Source: Cryphonectria parasitica EP155 (Eukaryota; Ascomycota; Sordariomycetes; Diaporthales; Cryphonectriaceae). Taken from it: a stretch of DNA of 64,000 bases. The notes beneath the pieces are model-generated. The model did no database searches, had not been told where the DNA came from, and was given only the letters and a program-made list of their open reading frames with translations. Below are positions 43,891 through 54,827 of the stretch, piece by piece (position 1 is the first letter of the stretch; every line of letters starts with the position of its first letter). The stretch is from the NCBI RefSeq assembly GCF_011745365.1, contig NW_024468912.1, positions 1,116,001-1,180,000 of the forward strand. The letters run 5' to 3'. Both the position numbers and the translations under genes were made by a program.

Positions 43891-45530
43891 GCTTCAAGCA
43901 GCTTGTACGTTTGGATTACGTGTCTTGAATCCTGGCTGCTTGTTGCCTTGACGATTTCTCTTTGCTAGACCATAGTTGCGACCAAACACGAGACGAAGTC
44001 TTGGAGTTGGAGTCTAGTGAGAGTAAACAACCGACTTGATCAGAACGGCCAAGTCAGGAGGCGCCGCGCCGCGCCGCGCAGAAACAGAGCTTTAGTTTGA
44101 TAACTGACATATAGAGCCTTGAGAAAGAACAGCACTGCCCTCGGACATCAATGCAGTTCGCGAACACTCTGGTCAAGTAGGTATGTCTCCTACACAATGT
44201 GGCTTTTTGGTCTTCTGGATGTTTCGAGTTAGGATAATCACTCTCCGCCTTCAATGCTTCTAATCTTGTTTCTTCATTCTCTATTCTTTGATCATGGCGT
44301 GCTGTTGAAGAATCGTCCCATTCCTTCATCATCCGCATGCATGATCACTTTTCGTATCCGTGTTTGTCGCTTAACGTTCTCTATTTCGGCAGAAGCCGAA
44401 GCCAAAAGAGCGTCGAATTTCACTGGGCCTTTTTTCAAGAGGTTTTGAGAATTGTAGAATGACGAAAAAGGCCATGAATACGAGTTCACGTCACAATATG
44501 AACCAGCATCGCGAAAAGACTCCCAAAAACACACGTGGACAGACTAGTCTAGTTCATCAGTCTCGTTATTGACGGAACATTACAGATCGATTACCAATAG
44601 TCATAATTCATCGATTAGATGATAGAGACGAGAAAATCGGATGTAAGGCATGTATAGCCAAGGCGGATACAAGCCATGCAGGGCACGTTCTACACTGAGT
44701 GAAGACGCTTAGTTCCTTGAAGAGTGATCGAAACCTCTTTTTCTCGAAGTCCGTGTCTAGGAGATGCCAATATTGGATGGTAGAGGAGTAGCATTGAACT
44801 TACTTCTCTGCAATCTAGTACTTCTTTGGAATGTCAGTCAGAAGGTCAATGTGGTTCGGATATCGATAAGTTCGTGATTGATATGTATGGCACGCATCGA
44901 GACACGGGATATGGGACCTTGAAATGCAACACAAGTCCATCATTATGTCGTATTTCATACCAGAAGTCCTACAAATGAATGGTGGTTGTATACTGAATTA
45001 CTTAAGTGATTCTATGGGAATAACTGTATTGAGCGCTACTAAAGGGAAGGAAGAAGAGAACTGAGGGGGGGGGGGGGGGAAACAGCTGGCTGAGGTTATA
45101 GACAGAGGCTTCCTGGCGATAGTCGGGCCAACCAGGCCTCGCACAGATTCCAGTTGTTCCGAGGTCCGTTTAAAATGTACCAAACCTCAATCCCGACTCC
45201 TACCCTTCTGCTACTTGGCCAGTGTCGTGTCATTTCTCTCGAACGGACAATGGCTGATGGCATCCATATAACCTGCATATCGGGTCGGCATAATGTAAAC
45301 TCACGGCAAGGCATCGGATTATGATCAGGTACGAGCATCGGCAGAGACATCATCGGAATCCCGGAATCCGGACCGAGTCTACTCACAGTAGAACGGAAGG
45401 AGAAAAATATATATATCATTATAGGAGAGCATGAACGTAGCAGGACAATACATTCAAATCATCTCGTATACAACTTGCTCTTCCAGAACTTATCATACAT
45501 TTTCATCGGCGACATACACTTGAGATCAAC
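43891..45530. other. Intergenic, no gene seen
   Basis: About 1.6 kb. It contains a GCGCC repeat (about 44061-44078) and a G-run (45066-45080). No supported gene. Confidence 0.45.
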
Positions 45531-46616
45531 ATGGCGTCCTCGACTCAGCCCAAGACAGCGCTCAAAATCGTGTTCGGCGCAATGACGCTGGGCAAAGAAG
45601 GCAAGATGCACCAATTCAAGTAGCATCTGCTCTCTCCAAGAGACATACTGACCTTCTTCCAACCTACAGGCTCCGAGCAAGGCAGAGTGCACAGCCTTGA
45701 AGACTGCACCAAGATCCTCGACGTCTTCCAAGCCCACGGACACAACGAGATTGATACAGCTCGGCTCTACAGCGGCGGCTCGTCAGAAGAGTACCTCGGC
45801 CAGCTCAAGTGGCAAGAACGCGGGCTCATCATGGACACGAAGCTGGCGCCGGTCGGTCGTCTGCGGCCAGAACTGGGACGATACACGCACGCGAAGGAGG
45901 ATGTTGGTCCTGGGTTGCAGGACAGCCTGGACGCCCTGCAGACCGACAAGGTTGACCTGTGGTACCTCCATGCACCAGACCATTTGACTCCGTACGCCGA
46001 GACTCTCGAGGCTGTCAACGAGCTCTACAAGGCAGGTTACTTCCAGCGGTTTGGAATCTCAAACTTCTCGGCCTGGGAGGTGGCGCAGGTCTGCGAGCTC
46101 TGTGACCGCAACGGATGGAAGAAGCCCGATGTCTACCAGGGCGTCTACAATGCTCTGCACCGTATTGTCGAGCCCGAGCTGTTTCCGTGCCTTCGACACT
46201 ACGGCATCGCGTTCTACGAGTTCAATCCTGTGGCCGGCGGGATGCTCACTGATCGGTACCAGCGAAACACATCTGAGCACGAGGAAGGGAGCCGATTTGA
46301 TCCGAATAAGTTACAGGGTGGTCTTTATCGTGCGAGATACTGGAACGACGCGTACTTTGACGCGCTGGATGTTATTCGTCCCGTTGCGAAAAAGCTGGGG
46401 CTGACGACGGCCGAGGCGGCGGTACGATGGGTGAGCCATCATAGCCTGATGAAGAGGGAGCACGGCGATGCTATCATCATCGGTGCGAGCAGTGCAACGC
46501 AGCTGGAGGAGAACCTGACGAATCTGGAGAAGGGACCTTTGCCGGAGGAGATGGTGAAGGCTTTTGACGAAGGATGGGCGATCGTCAAGGGAGTGTGCAA
46601 GCCTTATTTCTTCTAG
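45531..46616 (+). CDS. Aldo-keto reductase, AKR7-like
   Basis: NADPH-dependent aldehyde reductase of the AKR7 (aflatoxin B1 aldehyde reductase) branch, 338 aa. Exons are 45531-45600 and 45670-46616. The intron uses a GC donor (GAAG|GCAAGA) and ends CTACAG; only this junction joins AMTLGKEG to SEQGRVHSLEDC in frame. The catalytic tetrad is D52 (IDTAR), Y57 (LYSGG), K81 (MDTKLAP) and H124 (YLHAPD). Later family blocks are QRFGISNFSAWEV, YQGVYNALHR, FYEFNPVAGGMLTDRY, IIIGASSATQLEENL and the AKR7-typical end AIVKGVCKPYFF. The substrate in this fungus is unknown; relatives reduce dialdehydes and succinic semialdehyde. No mycotoxin biosynthesis genes lie beside it. Confidence 0.93.
45601..45669 (+). 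other. GC-AG intron of aldo-keto reductase
   Basis: Donor GCAAGA, acceptor CCTACAG, and branch-like TACTGAC near 45648. The GT-donor alternative (CAA|GTAGCA) shifts the frame. Confidence 0.75.
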
Positions 46617-46912
46617 TTGGACCAGACCTGCTGTAATTTCCTTGGTCTTAACTTGGCTTTACCACGTAAAGGACAATCTCTCCTCATGACTAATGTCGAA
46701 TGTCTGCGTATTTGAAATGGACAATGGCTACCGTGTGTCTGACGAAACATGGTCTGTTTTTAGAATCGCAAAGTCGCAGTCAACGGTTGGGCTTAGAGGA
46801 GCGTTATCTCAATCATCTTCAAGATACTCTTTTATGAAATCGCGGATCGATAGAGCTTTACACAAATACTGACAAAACCCCAAGTCTCTTACACAATAAC
46901 AGTGCATACTTC

Positions 46913-48121
46913 TCAGACCGCAATTGCTCTCATAAAGGCAGGGCTCTCGCTACCATCCACGACCTTGGCGATCGGTGTGAGGTGCGCAGACTGATCATCG
47001 CCACCCTGTAATTGGCGCACATAGGCCTGCGCAACCTTGAGCCACGCCGCCTTCTCTGCCCTGCTGGCCCCAGCGCCCTGCCAGACCCAGATCGTCTTGC
47101 CGGCGTCGTCCAAGATAAAGACATCGCTGCCGTCCAGGTCCGACCTCCCAATCGACGCACCCTCCTTGACCAGGCCAAAGCTCAGCTGACCAGATGCGTC
47201 GCTGAGCTTGAACAGCTTCTTTCCCCTGGCCCCTCCTGCTCCTCCTTCGGCGGCGGACCTGCTGGCGAAAGGCTTGGGCTTGCGATAGCTCTCCGAGGCT
47301 GGCGCGGCGTCCTTGTCTCTGCCTAGCATCTCGACCACCACTCTAGACCGCGATTCCGTCTGCGAGAGGACCTCGACGTCGATGTGCTTGGCGAGGGTCA
47401 TGTCGTGCACGACCTGGGCCGACTTTGCCTTCTCCATGGGGCTGCAGTTCTTGCCCTGCCAGACAAAGATCTTGTCGCCCTTGTCCAGGATAAAGACGTC
47501 GTCCTCGTCCAGGCTCTGCCACGTGGGCTCGACCTCGTACACGACCACGGAGTCGCGCTTGGAGCCAGGGTGCTTGAAGACGCGCAGCAGGGTCAAGACT
47601 TCTTCCTTGGCTTCCTCCTCGACATGCCTGAACCCGGAGCGCACGCCGCCAGAGCGGATCTGGATCTTGGGGAAGAGCTCCATGAAGGCATCGCTGGGGC
47701 TCTCCTGGATCTCGCGGTGCTGGCTGGCCTTGCCGTGCAGGAACTCGTCCAGCTCGACCGTCTTGTAGGCTGCGACACCGGCCTCGTCCTGCGAGGTGTG
47801 GCTGCCCAGCCAGAAGAAGATGTCGTGGCCGAGCTTGTCCGCCTCCGCCTGCTGGCCGACCTTGTACGAGTGCAGCACGATGAAGCTGTCGCCGTCGTAA
47901 AACAGGCCGTATTTGTCCTTAGGCCACGGGATCACCTCGAAGTCCTCGATGCGCCAGATGTGCAGGCCAGGTGCCACCCCCACCTGCCCATCGTTCCAGG
48001 CGGGCTCGCTGGCGGCGCTGTTGTACTTCACCTTGTGGTCGAGGTCGCTGCCGATCAGCTCGACATTGCTGTCCTTGATGTCGTACTCCTTGAGGTGGAC
48101 AAGACCATCTTCAGGCGCCAT
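46913..48121 (-). CDS. Gelsolin-repeat actin-binding protein
   Basis: Single-exon gene, 402 aa, of the severin/fragmin type. Three gelsolin-like domains are visible. G1 is at about 50-165 (GLHIWRIEDFEVIPW, YDGDSFIVLHSY, DIFFWLGSHTSQDEAGVAAYKTVELD). G2 is at about 180-275 (VVVYEVEPTWQSLDEDDVFILD, KIFVWQGKNCSPMEKAKSAQ). G3 is at about 300-400 (KLFKLSDASGQLSFGLV, DVFILDDAGKTIWVWQG). A short Ser/Ala/Gly linker sits before G3. Proteins of this size sever and cap actin filaments in a Ca2+-dependent way in slime moulds. Activity of the fungal homologues is inferred. A TTTATAAA element lies about 110 nt upstream. Confidence 0.92.
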   Translation of the reverse strand: MAPEDGLVHLKEYDIKDSNVELIGSDLDHKVKYNSAASEPAWNDGQVGVAPGLHIWRIEDFEVIPWPKDKYGLFYDGDSFIVLHSYKVGQQAEADKLGHDIFFWLGSHTSQDEAGVAAYKTVELDEFLHGKASQHREIQESPSDAFMELFPKIQIRSGGVRSGFRHVEEEAKEEVLTLLRVFKHPGSKRDSVVVYEVEPTWQSLDEDDVFILDKGDKIFVWQGKNCSPMEKAKSAQVVHDMTLAKHIDVEVLSQTESRSRVVVEMLGRDKDAAPASESYRKPKPFASRSAAEGGAGGARGKKLFKLSDASGQLSFGLVKEGASIGRSDLDGSDVFILDDAGKTIWVWQGAGASRAEKAAWLKVAQAYVRQLQGGDDQSAHLTPIAKVVDGSESPAFMRAIAV

Positions 48122-50116
48122 GTTGGATAAGTCTTTGTTTGGGGGGGTAAGAAATGTTTTGAAATAGCGATAATCAGAATCTGAATTGTGAGGTCTTCTC
48201 AGTCAGACAAAGTATGAAGCCACCTCAAGCTTTATAAAGTCAGCTCCAACCTGTCATCAGGATCCATGAAACAGGCCTCCAGCTCTCACTGCCACTGCAG
48301 CCAAACGTCATGCTAGAGAGAGAGTTCAGGGGTCCTCCTGCGGGTCCAGTGGGGGCCGCCACACTGTACTATACACAGCCTCACTGGCTTGTACATACAA
48401 AGTGATAGGGTTACAGTGCTTACAGGGGATTTCCTCAGAGCCAGGCTAGTGGCTGCCATGCTGCCACGCTGCTATTAAGAGCTATAGACCCCTGAGCTGC
48501 AGGGCCCCCACATGGCGCAACTATATTTCAGGACGTGGGGCTATGTTGAATATAGCATCTATCATCGAATTAGCTACCACACGAATTTAGGCATGGCAAT
48601 TTGTAGTGGATGGGTAATTGAAACGGTCAAACAATTAATTTTAAATTGGCCGTTTTAAAAATTCTAATTCGAGTCTCTTATTAACTCTAATGAGTGAATT
48701 GCAGTCGCTTGCTATTGTCATATACACGATGCGATCCAGGTTTGACCAAGGAACAAGGCAATTCATGAACAACTCCAAGATCAAAGGTATCCTACATCCA
48801 TCACTCATTCCGAGGCAGAGCAAGCCGTCCTCTGTTGCATGGCTATGCATTTTGCAGGCTGTGCCTCGTCGCTCAATCGCGTTGGAAGGATATACAGGCT
48901 GCTCTTTAGGAACATGCATTCAGCAGGTCGGACGACTACTTTGTTGGGAATGATTGTGACCTGGTCCCTCTGTGTTTTTTTTTTTTTTGCACATGCCTAG
49001 AATATGAAGACATCTGAGCCTTTTGCTGGCAATGGAAGGGATGGAGTGCTTTGGAGGATTGCGAGAGATTGTAATCCAGCAACACTTTCAAGAAGGAAGG
49101 AAGTTTAGGATCTTTTGAAAAATGTCTAAACCCAACGCCCTCTGTTTGTACTATATGACCATGTTCGTTCGAAAGTCTAATACGAATATGCAATCCAGCG
49201 TGTGGCCTTGACAAGACTTTCTCCTTAGCAGCATATATTCAGACACTTTTCTGCCAACTCATGACGCGACATCACGCAGGATGGGCGACTTCACATCTTG
49301 TAATCTTTTGATTTGTATCACCGATCAGCCTAGGGCCTTGAGGGCGCCCAATAGTCAAAATGAGTGACGCCAAATAGCCATGAGACACGAATTTGTGCTG
49401 CCTCTCGCTATTTTTCTCGAAGCTTATCATGTTACTGTAATCTCAGAGATTTCTGGAGCTATGGGCTCATTATCCACTCAATGACATTTCCTTAGTAATG
49501 AGAGATGCTTTTTTGTACATAGTATTCCCGAGCAGCAAGGTGTTCACATGCAGGAAGTCGTCTGGCCGGGCAAAGAGACTGGCCTAATGCAGAGCCGCAA
49601 CCCTGCCATTCTTGGATTCCAATTGTCCATAACAGGCTCGGGTAGCGGATCGTGCCGTGGCGCATGGAACATGCCCCCTCAAGCCTGGCAGGGATGGTGT
49701 TATGAACCCCTCACTCATCGAAGGCGCCACTGTCGAGGAGAGAATTACGCTTCCTTAGGCATAGGCCTTCCGATAAAGTCTACAACTGACTGTACGATAT
49801 CGAATTACTATATACTACTTACTTCGCAAGTTGGACGTCAAATTAAATAAGGAGGTGAGCCAGACCAGCATTCTTGCGCTGAACTTGCGAGGCGGTTGTT
49901 TCGTTCTACCAAGGGCACGCTGCCGCTGTTGAGCAATTACGAAAGGGGTGGACGCGGTCTGACCAGAACACGTCGTACTTTCAGGTTCGCCTTGAGAGGA
50001 CCTTTTGCCGTCCTCGGAGCCTCCAGAAGACTGCCAAACTCGTACAACAGCAATCTTGCGCCTGCCCTCGCAGGTTCCAGCCACTCTATCCTCGATCAAC
50101 GTGCCACACCAACAGC
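48122..50116. other. Intergenic, no gene seen
   Basis: About 2 kb between divergent genes. It includes A/T-rich sequence around 48540-48680 and a T-run near 48976-48988. No supported coding region. Confidence 0.45.
48230..48239 (-). promoter_or_regulatory. Possible TATA box
   Basis: The palindromic TTTATAAA, about 110 nt upstream of the gelsolin-protein ATG. Confidence 0.35.
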
Positions 50117-50704
50117 ATGTCTACCCAGGCCGAAGCTACACCCACACCGGTCATCTTGACCAAGGACTACATCCGGGATGCCTTCAAGCACCTCGAAGAG
50201 GTCGAAGACGTCGAGCACAGAAACCTGTTCTTTAAGAAATATATGGTAGAGGACGTCAAGTGGGAGATTACAGGCAATGGACATGAGCTGGCTGGCACCC
50301 GGTACAGCCTGGCCGAGCACTCTTCTGCTTCTTTCACAAAATTAGGTGAGATCCCACACTGACCTGCTAGTAGCCCCCCATTTCACTAACAACGCAGCAG
50401 GAAAGAAACTGCAGAAGCCCATCAAGTTTGTTGTTCGGAGCATCATCCTGGAGCCTGATACCAGGTGGGCCTGCGTTGAATGTCAGGGGTTTGCCACCAG
50501 GACCAACGGTAAGTCTGTCGCGTCGCGGCGGGCACGTCGACTTTGCTATTCTGTCGAGATGTTTTTGTTGACTCTATTATGGCAGGCCAGCCGTACAACA
50601 ACGATTATGTGTGGCTGACGGAGTGGGATGCCAATGGGAAGATCTTCCATGTGCGGAGCTATCATGACACCAACCTCGCTGAGAAGGTCCTGCACGAGGC
50701 TTAG
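50117..50704 (+). CDS. SnoaL-like (NTF2-fold) protein
   Basis: Small cytosolic protein, 151 aa, in three exons: 50117-50345, 50401-50508 and 50586-50704, both introns phase 1. The order is a helix (YIRDAFKHLEEVEDVEHRNL), the typical FFKKYMVEDVKWEITGNGHELAGTR block, a beta-strand region (KFVVRSIILEPDTRWACVEC) and the closing YVWLTEWDANGKIFHVRSYHDTNLAEK. These are features of the SnoaL-like polyketide-cyclase/ketosteroid-isomerase fold; fungal members mostly lack an assigned function. Intron 1 ends in CAGCAG, a tandem acceptor; using the first AG (exon from 50398) would insert one residue without changing the frame. Confidence 0.85.
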
Positions 50705-51336
50705 TGTGACGATTTTTATACTCCCAAGTGCGGCATTGGGAGGTTGTTTGAAGTGAAGTCCACTTAATGCGACTGTTGCACAAATATGGATTATACTTGT
50801 ATGGTGTTGTCACGGCCAAATCTATCTAATTCACCCCTGACTCAGTCGCATCAGGCTATGAAAAGATCGTGAGGGCGTTTCCTAGGTCCAACCTGGATGG
50901 GCAAACCTTTACGCAATGTGATATGTTTAGCACTGCCATATGTGGGCACAACTGTCTTCATTTGATACATTGCATATCACAGTTGGATCTTGAAATGACC
51001 ATCCTGCCAAGGAGCATGCATGAAAGAATTTCTGCAACCAGTGTACAGGCCTTCTGATAGGTCTTCTCAAGACCTTGGAAGTAGTCTCAAGTTTCCTGGT
51101 TGTCAAACATGTGTAAATGCTGCAATATACATTGTCTTCGGCTCAGGTAGTCTGAAAGGGGGTGGTATTCACATGACGATTTAATATTGATCTGACGAGT
51201 AATTGTCTTCCTTCGCAATCATGCGAAGTTTTGTAGCTACTGCCCCCTTCCCTCTCTTTCTTCAACTCTACTCAACCATAATGCTCAAACGAACGACCGA
51301 GATTGAGCATTCCATTCTGTCCAGAAAATGGCGAAC
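50705..51336. other. Intergenic, no gene seen
   Basis: Between convergent genes. No coding signal. Confidence 0.5.
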
Positions 51337-52457
51337 TCAGTTCTGAGTGTTCTCGGCGTAGTCGACGCCGACGTTCACTATTCTCTTGCGACCCTCAGCA
51401 CGGCTCTCCCGCTTGTTGTTCTTGCCTTTACCGTTCTTGTTCTTTCCAGACTTTCCATTCGTATTGGTCGTGTCCGTAGCGGCTGCGGTGCTCGCACTGG
51501 CAGCCTTGGTCGCCAGCTCTGCAGTCTCAGACTGCACGACGGCAGGATCGGCCGCAATGATGGCCTGAGCGATATTGGCACTCTGCGCATTGTCGCTGGC
51601 AGCCGCCTCGTCGTTGCCTGCGATCGCCGCGGGGAGGTCCTTTTGGTTCTGCTGGACCTGGGCCTCCACATCGGCCAGCGTCGCCGCGGTGGTGATGTTG
51701 GACGGCGCGTTGTCGCCGGGCAGGGCTGTGACATCCGTCTGCTGAACGGCCACACATCCGCCAAAGTCCTCGGCGTTTCGGCATCGTACGGTACAGACGT
51801 TGCCCTGAGATGCTGGAAAGAGGGGGGGAGAGAAGAGAGAAGATGTGTCAGCTGTACTGGTCCATACTATTAAGATGGAAGAGGGTTGGCGTTGGCAGTA
51901 CTTACATCCCTGGCATGCCATGTCCGCAGGCATAGTGACAGTCAAGGTCGTCTGCCCTGTGCCTGTGGTGCTGTCCTGCGCAACGGTCAAGGCTGTCTGT
52001 CCAGTGGCGAGCGAGTTGCCCGTCTGGTCCATGTCACACGTGAAAGGGCCAGTGCCGTTGGCACTGCGCTGGTCGATCGTGATCTTCACATTGCTCCCCT
52101 TGGTCACCTGTGTGACATTGCCAGCGGCCAGTGCGTCCTCAGTGTTGGCACCGATGTCTATGTTGCCTCCCACAAATGTGCGCCCGCACTCGTTGACAAC
52201 GTTGGCGGAAATCTCAGCGTCCGAGATGAAGTTGGCATCATTTGGGTCGCTTGAGTCGACTGAAATATAAGGTTATTCACTGTGACTTTGGATGTACTGA
52301 AAAACCAGGAGTCTGGCCTTTATGAACAAGAAGGAAGTTACTCACCTAGCAGTCCCAAACTGGTTCCTGAATTGCCAACGGCCTTCAGGACGACGCCTTG
52401 GCTGTGTACCATGCCTAGCATGGCCGCGCCAAAAAGAGTGCGAAATACAGAAGGCAT
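51337..52457 (-). CDS. gEgh16-like secreted protein
   Basis: Secreted protein of the gEgh16/MAS3 (DUF3129) type, 313 aa. Exons are 52457-52346, 52259-51906 and 51812-51337, with phases 1 and 1. The N-terminus is a signal peptide (about 1-19), then GVVLKAVGNSGTSLGLLG. The central domain has NECGRTFVGGNIDIGANTED, the repeated threonine-rich TLTVTMPADMACQG and SQGNVCTVRCRNAEDFGGCV, with about seven cysteines. The C-terminal third is Ala/Gln/Asp-rich, then Lys/Asn-rich (GKSGKNKNGKGKNNKR), and is probably disordered and basic. Founding members were found as genes expressed in infection structures of powdery mildew and the rice blast fungus; the biochemical role is unsettled. Family assignment is by pattern and moderately secure. 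Confidence 0.75.
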
Positions 52458-53844
52458 CTTGTCTCGTTGGAATAATTTCGAAAGAAAAATTATAAAATCG
52501 AAAAAATGAAGGAGTGAAGAAAAAAATAAAGCTTTTTTGAAAATATATGACAGACCTGCTGATGAACGTGAAGGGAAAGAAAATGCAGTTCAGAGAGAGA
52601 ACTCGAGAAGAAAGAAGAAAACTACGTCGGCTAGTCAAAGATGGCTATCCGCAGATATCGTTTCGATGCTGCTGTTGAAGCCCAGGGCTGTATATACCAT
52701 CCGGATCCGCGTATAAGGTTAAAAGGGAGCGACATTGTGTCAAGCGTGCAGTGTATCGAACGATATGGATCCCTGGCGAGGATCTCCTGCTACAGGCGCC
52801 GTCGCAAATCATGGGCACATACAACCCCTGAGTGGGGAAATCCCGTGGCGGCGAGATGTGGGTATTACCACACGCCCTGTTGTGTCTGAAAAAGAACTGC
52901 GAAGGGTTGACTTTCTGTGTTTTTGACAGGCATCTTGTGCATGATTCGCAAACAAGACGAGAAACAAACTTGACAATCTCGAGACGAGGCGAAAACGCGC
53001 GAGGCGGATCCGCGTTGTTGTCGACAAGTGCTGCGGTTTCGTGAAATTGTGGTCCCCTCTGCCCGGCGCATCATGACTTGACTCCTGTGTCAACAGGCGA
53101 CGTGTGAAGATGCGAATAGCCGTAGCTCCTTTCCCGTGACTGTCCGATTGGAAAAGAGATCTTTGTCCATCTCTACTGTTGGGTTGATGGCTCATCCGAT
53201 GAGTCGTGTCTGTCCAGCTTGAAACATGACCTCGGGAACATTCAGGAACGGCACAGTGCAAGATATGATATGGGATGTTTCAAATATTTATTGTCAGATA
53301 TAGAAACCGCCCAACTTCATGGCATGTCCTCGATCATGCCAAGTTCATGCAAAAGTTGTGAATGAAATGAAGCAATGGGTTTGAGGGATCTCTGAAAAGC
53401 TTCAATTCTGTCCTTGTGCCTGGCACGGAATTTTACTGCTTGACACTGTCTTCTTACTTGATCGATTCTTTAGAGAAGCTATTTTTTTTTTGCAAATTAA
53501 CTGTTGAGATTCTATAGAAGTGTTTAAAAAGGCTTACTACTCAAGTACTGAAGTACTTACGCGTCCTGCAGAGGTTGTCACACTCTCACACTCACGACTT
53601 GAGCACTGCTTTGTAACCGGCACGTATGCATGCTGGATTGGCCATATAAAATTCAGTAAACTTGGATTTGTAAATGCTGATCGTAGATCTATAGTGTTCA
53701 TTCTGTGTTTATAGTACAACGCCCTTTATCCTATGTGTTCTGAGGCGGGAGTTCAGAAGTAGCCAATGCGCCATTCTTTTATGGTGCGATTGAGTACTGG
53801 ATTGGGCAGTACTGATACCCGAGCTGAGAAACGATAACAGCTTA

Positions 53845-53948
53845 TTTCAATACCACATTTCAATACCACATTTCAATACCACATTTCAATACCACATTTC
53901 AATACCACATTTCAATACCACATTTCAATACCACATTTCAATACCACA
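53845..53948. repeat. 13-bp minisatellite, 8 perfect copies
   Basis: Eight head-to-tail copies of TTTCAATACCACA without mismatch, starting at 53845; the next copy breaks off at TTGCAG. Perfect copies suggest recent expansion. There are no spacers, so it is not a CRISPR array. Confidence 0.95.
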
Positions 53949-54742
53949 TTGCAGGTGTGACCACGCTCTTTGTAGATACTTCAGTACGCTGAGAAAGGGG
54001 CAGCATCAGGGCTATACTTGTTTATAGAATGAAAGCGGCTAGCTGTACCATAGTAGAACGAGCATGAAGTAATGGCATAGAGAGTTTTCAAATCATACTA
54101 CTGGTGGCTTTTTGCGTACTAGGCTTTCCCCCGTTGCAGGAATCTTGGTTATTCCATTCTGCAACAGCCCAAACAAATGCCCAGGGGTTCAGGTTTGGTG
54201 TGCCGCCCTCTGCCTCCCCCTGGCCCCGCTCACGTTTCCGCTGCGCCGAATGCCAGTGCGATGCTTGCGTTTTCGCAAAGGGAACCCTGGGGACAAGGGA
54301 CGAGAAAAGAAGGTTAAAGTACATAGATAAAGAACGGATTAAAACACAGACGTTGTCACTCCCTGCCATACAAAGAGGTGTCACTAGCATGGGATACCAC
54401 TGTAGCCCTTTGAGTGAGGCAGGGTTTGTGCTGCGGACAAAATGCTCCCTAGGTAGCCCTATAGCCCTGTTTGAAGGGCGCACAAAGCCCGTCATCAGGC
54501 GACCCGCATGATATCATCGCTGCAAAGATCACAGCCTGTACGTGCATCTGCAGGCACATTTCAAGGCATCTCCGTTTAGCCTGCTCACAGTGCAATAGAT
54601 GTGATGTCAGAATTCGAAATCCTGCAGCCACATTCAACGGTGACGACTTTTAAGTACGTGAGGTGCAATACCATTTATAAGACAGTGTGTTCCACTACTA
54701 TAGACATCGGCATACATAAATATCAGCTTATTTACATATACG

Positions 54743-54762
54743 CACACACACACACACACACA
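54743..54762. repeat. (CA)10 microsatellite
   Basis: Perfect CA run about 65 bp upstream of the ATG of the disordered-protein gene. Confidence 0.9.
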
Positions 54763-54827
54763 TCGTATTATTGTTTGCTCTAATTAAAAGTAGAGCATTT
54801 AGAATAACAACCATTACATCACCAACT

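Larger units (their letters stand above)
52458..54827. other. Intergenic with minisatellite, no gene seen
   Basis: About 2.4 kb with no supported gene. It contains the 13-bp minisatellite at 53845-53948. Open frames on both strands at 54088-54511 overlap each other fully and lack domains. Confidence 0.45.

Noticed and set aside
47384..48130. 248-aa open frame on the plus strand
   Set aside because: Antisense to the gelsolin-repeat gene. Its Leu/Val/Glu-rich composition is that of a mirrored coding frame.
53845..53948. CRISPR-like array
   Set aside because: Units are 13 bp, contiguous and without spacers, in a eukaryotic genome. It is a minisatellite.
54088..54511. Two overlapping 135-aa frames on opposite strands
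   Set aside because: They mirror each other with no domain, splice support or coding-like composition on either strand.
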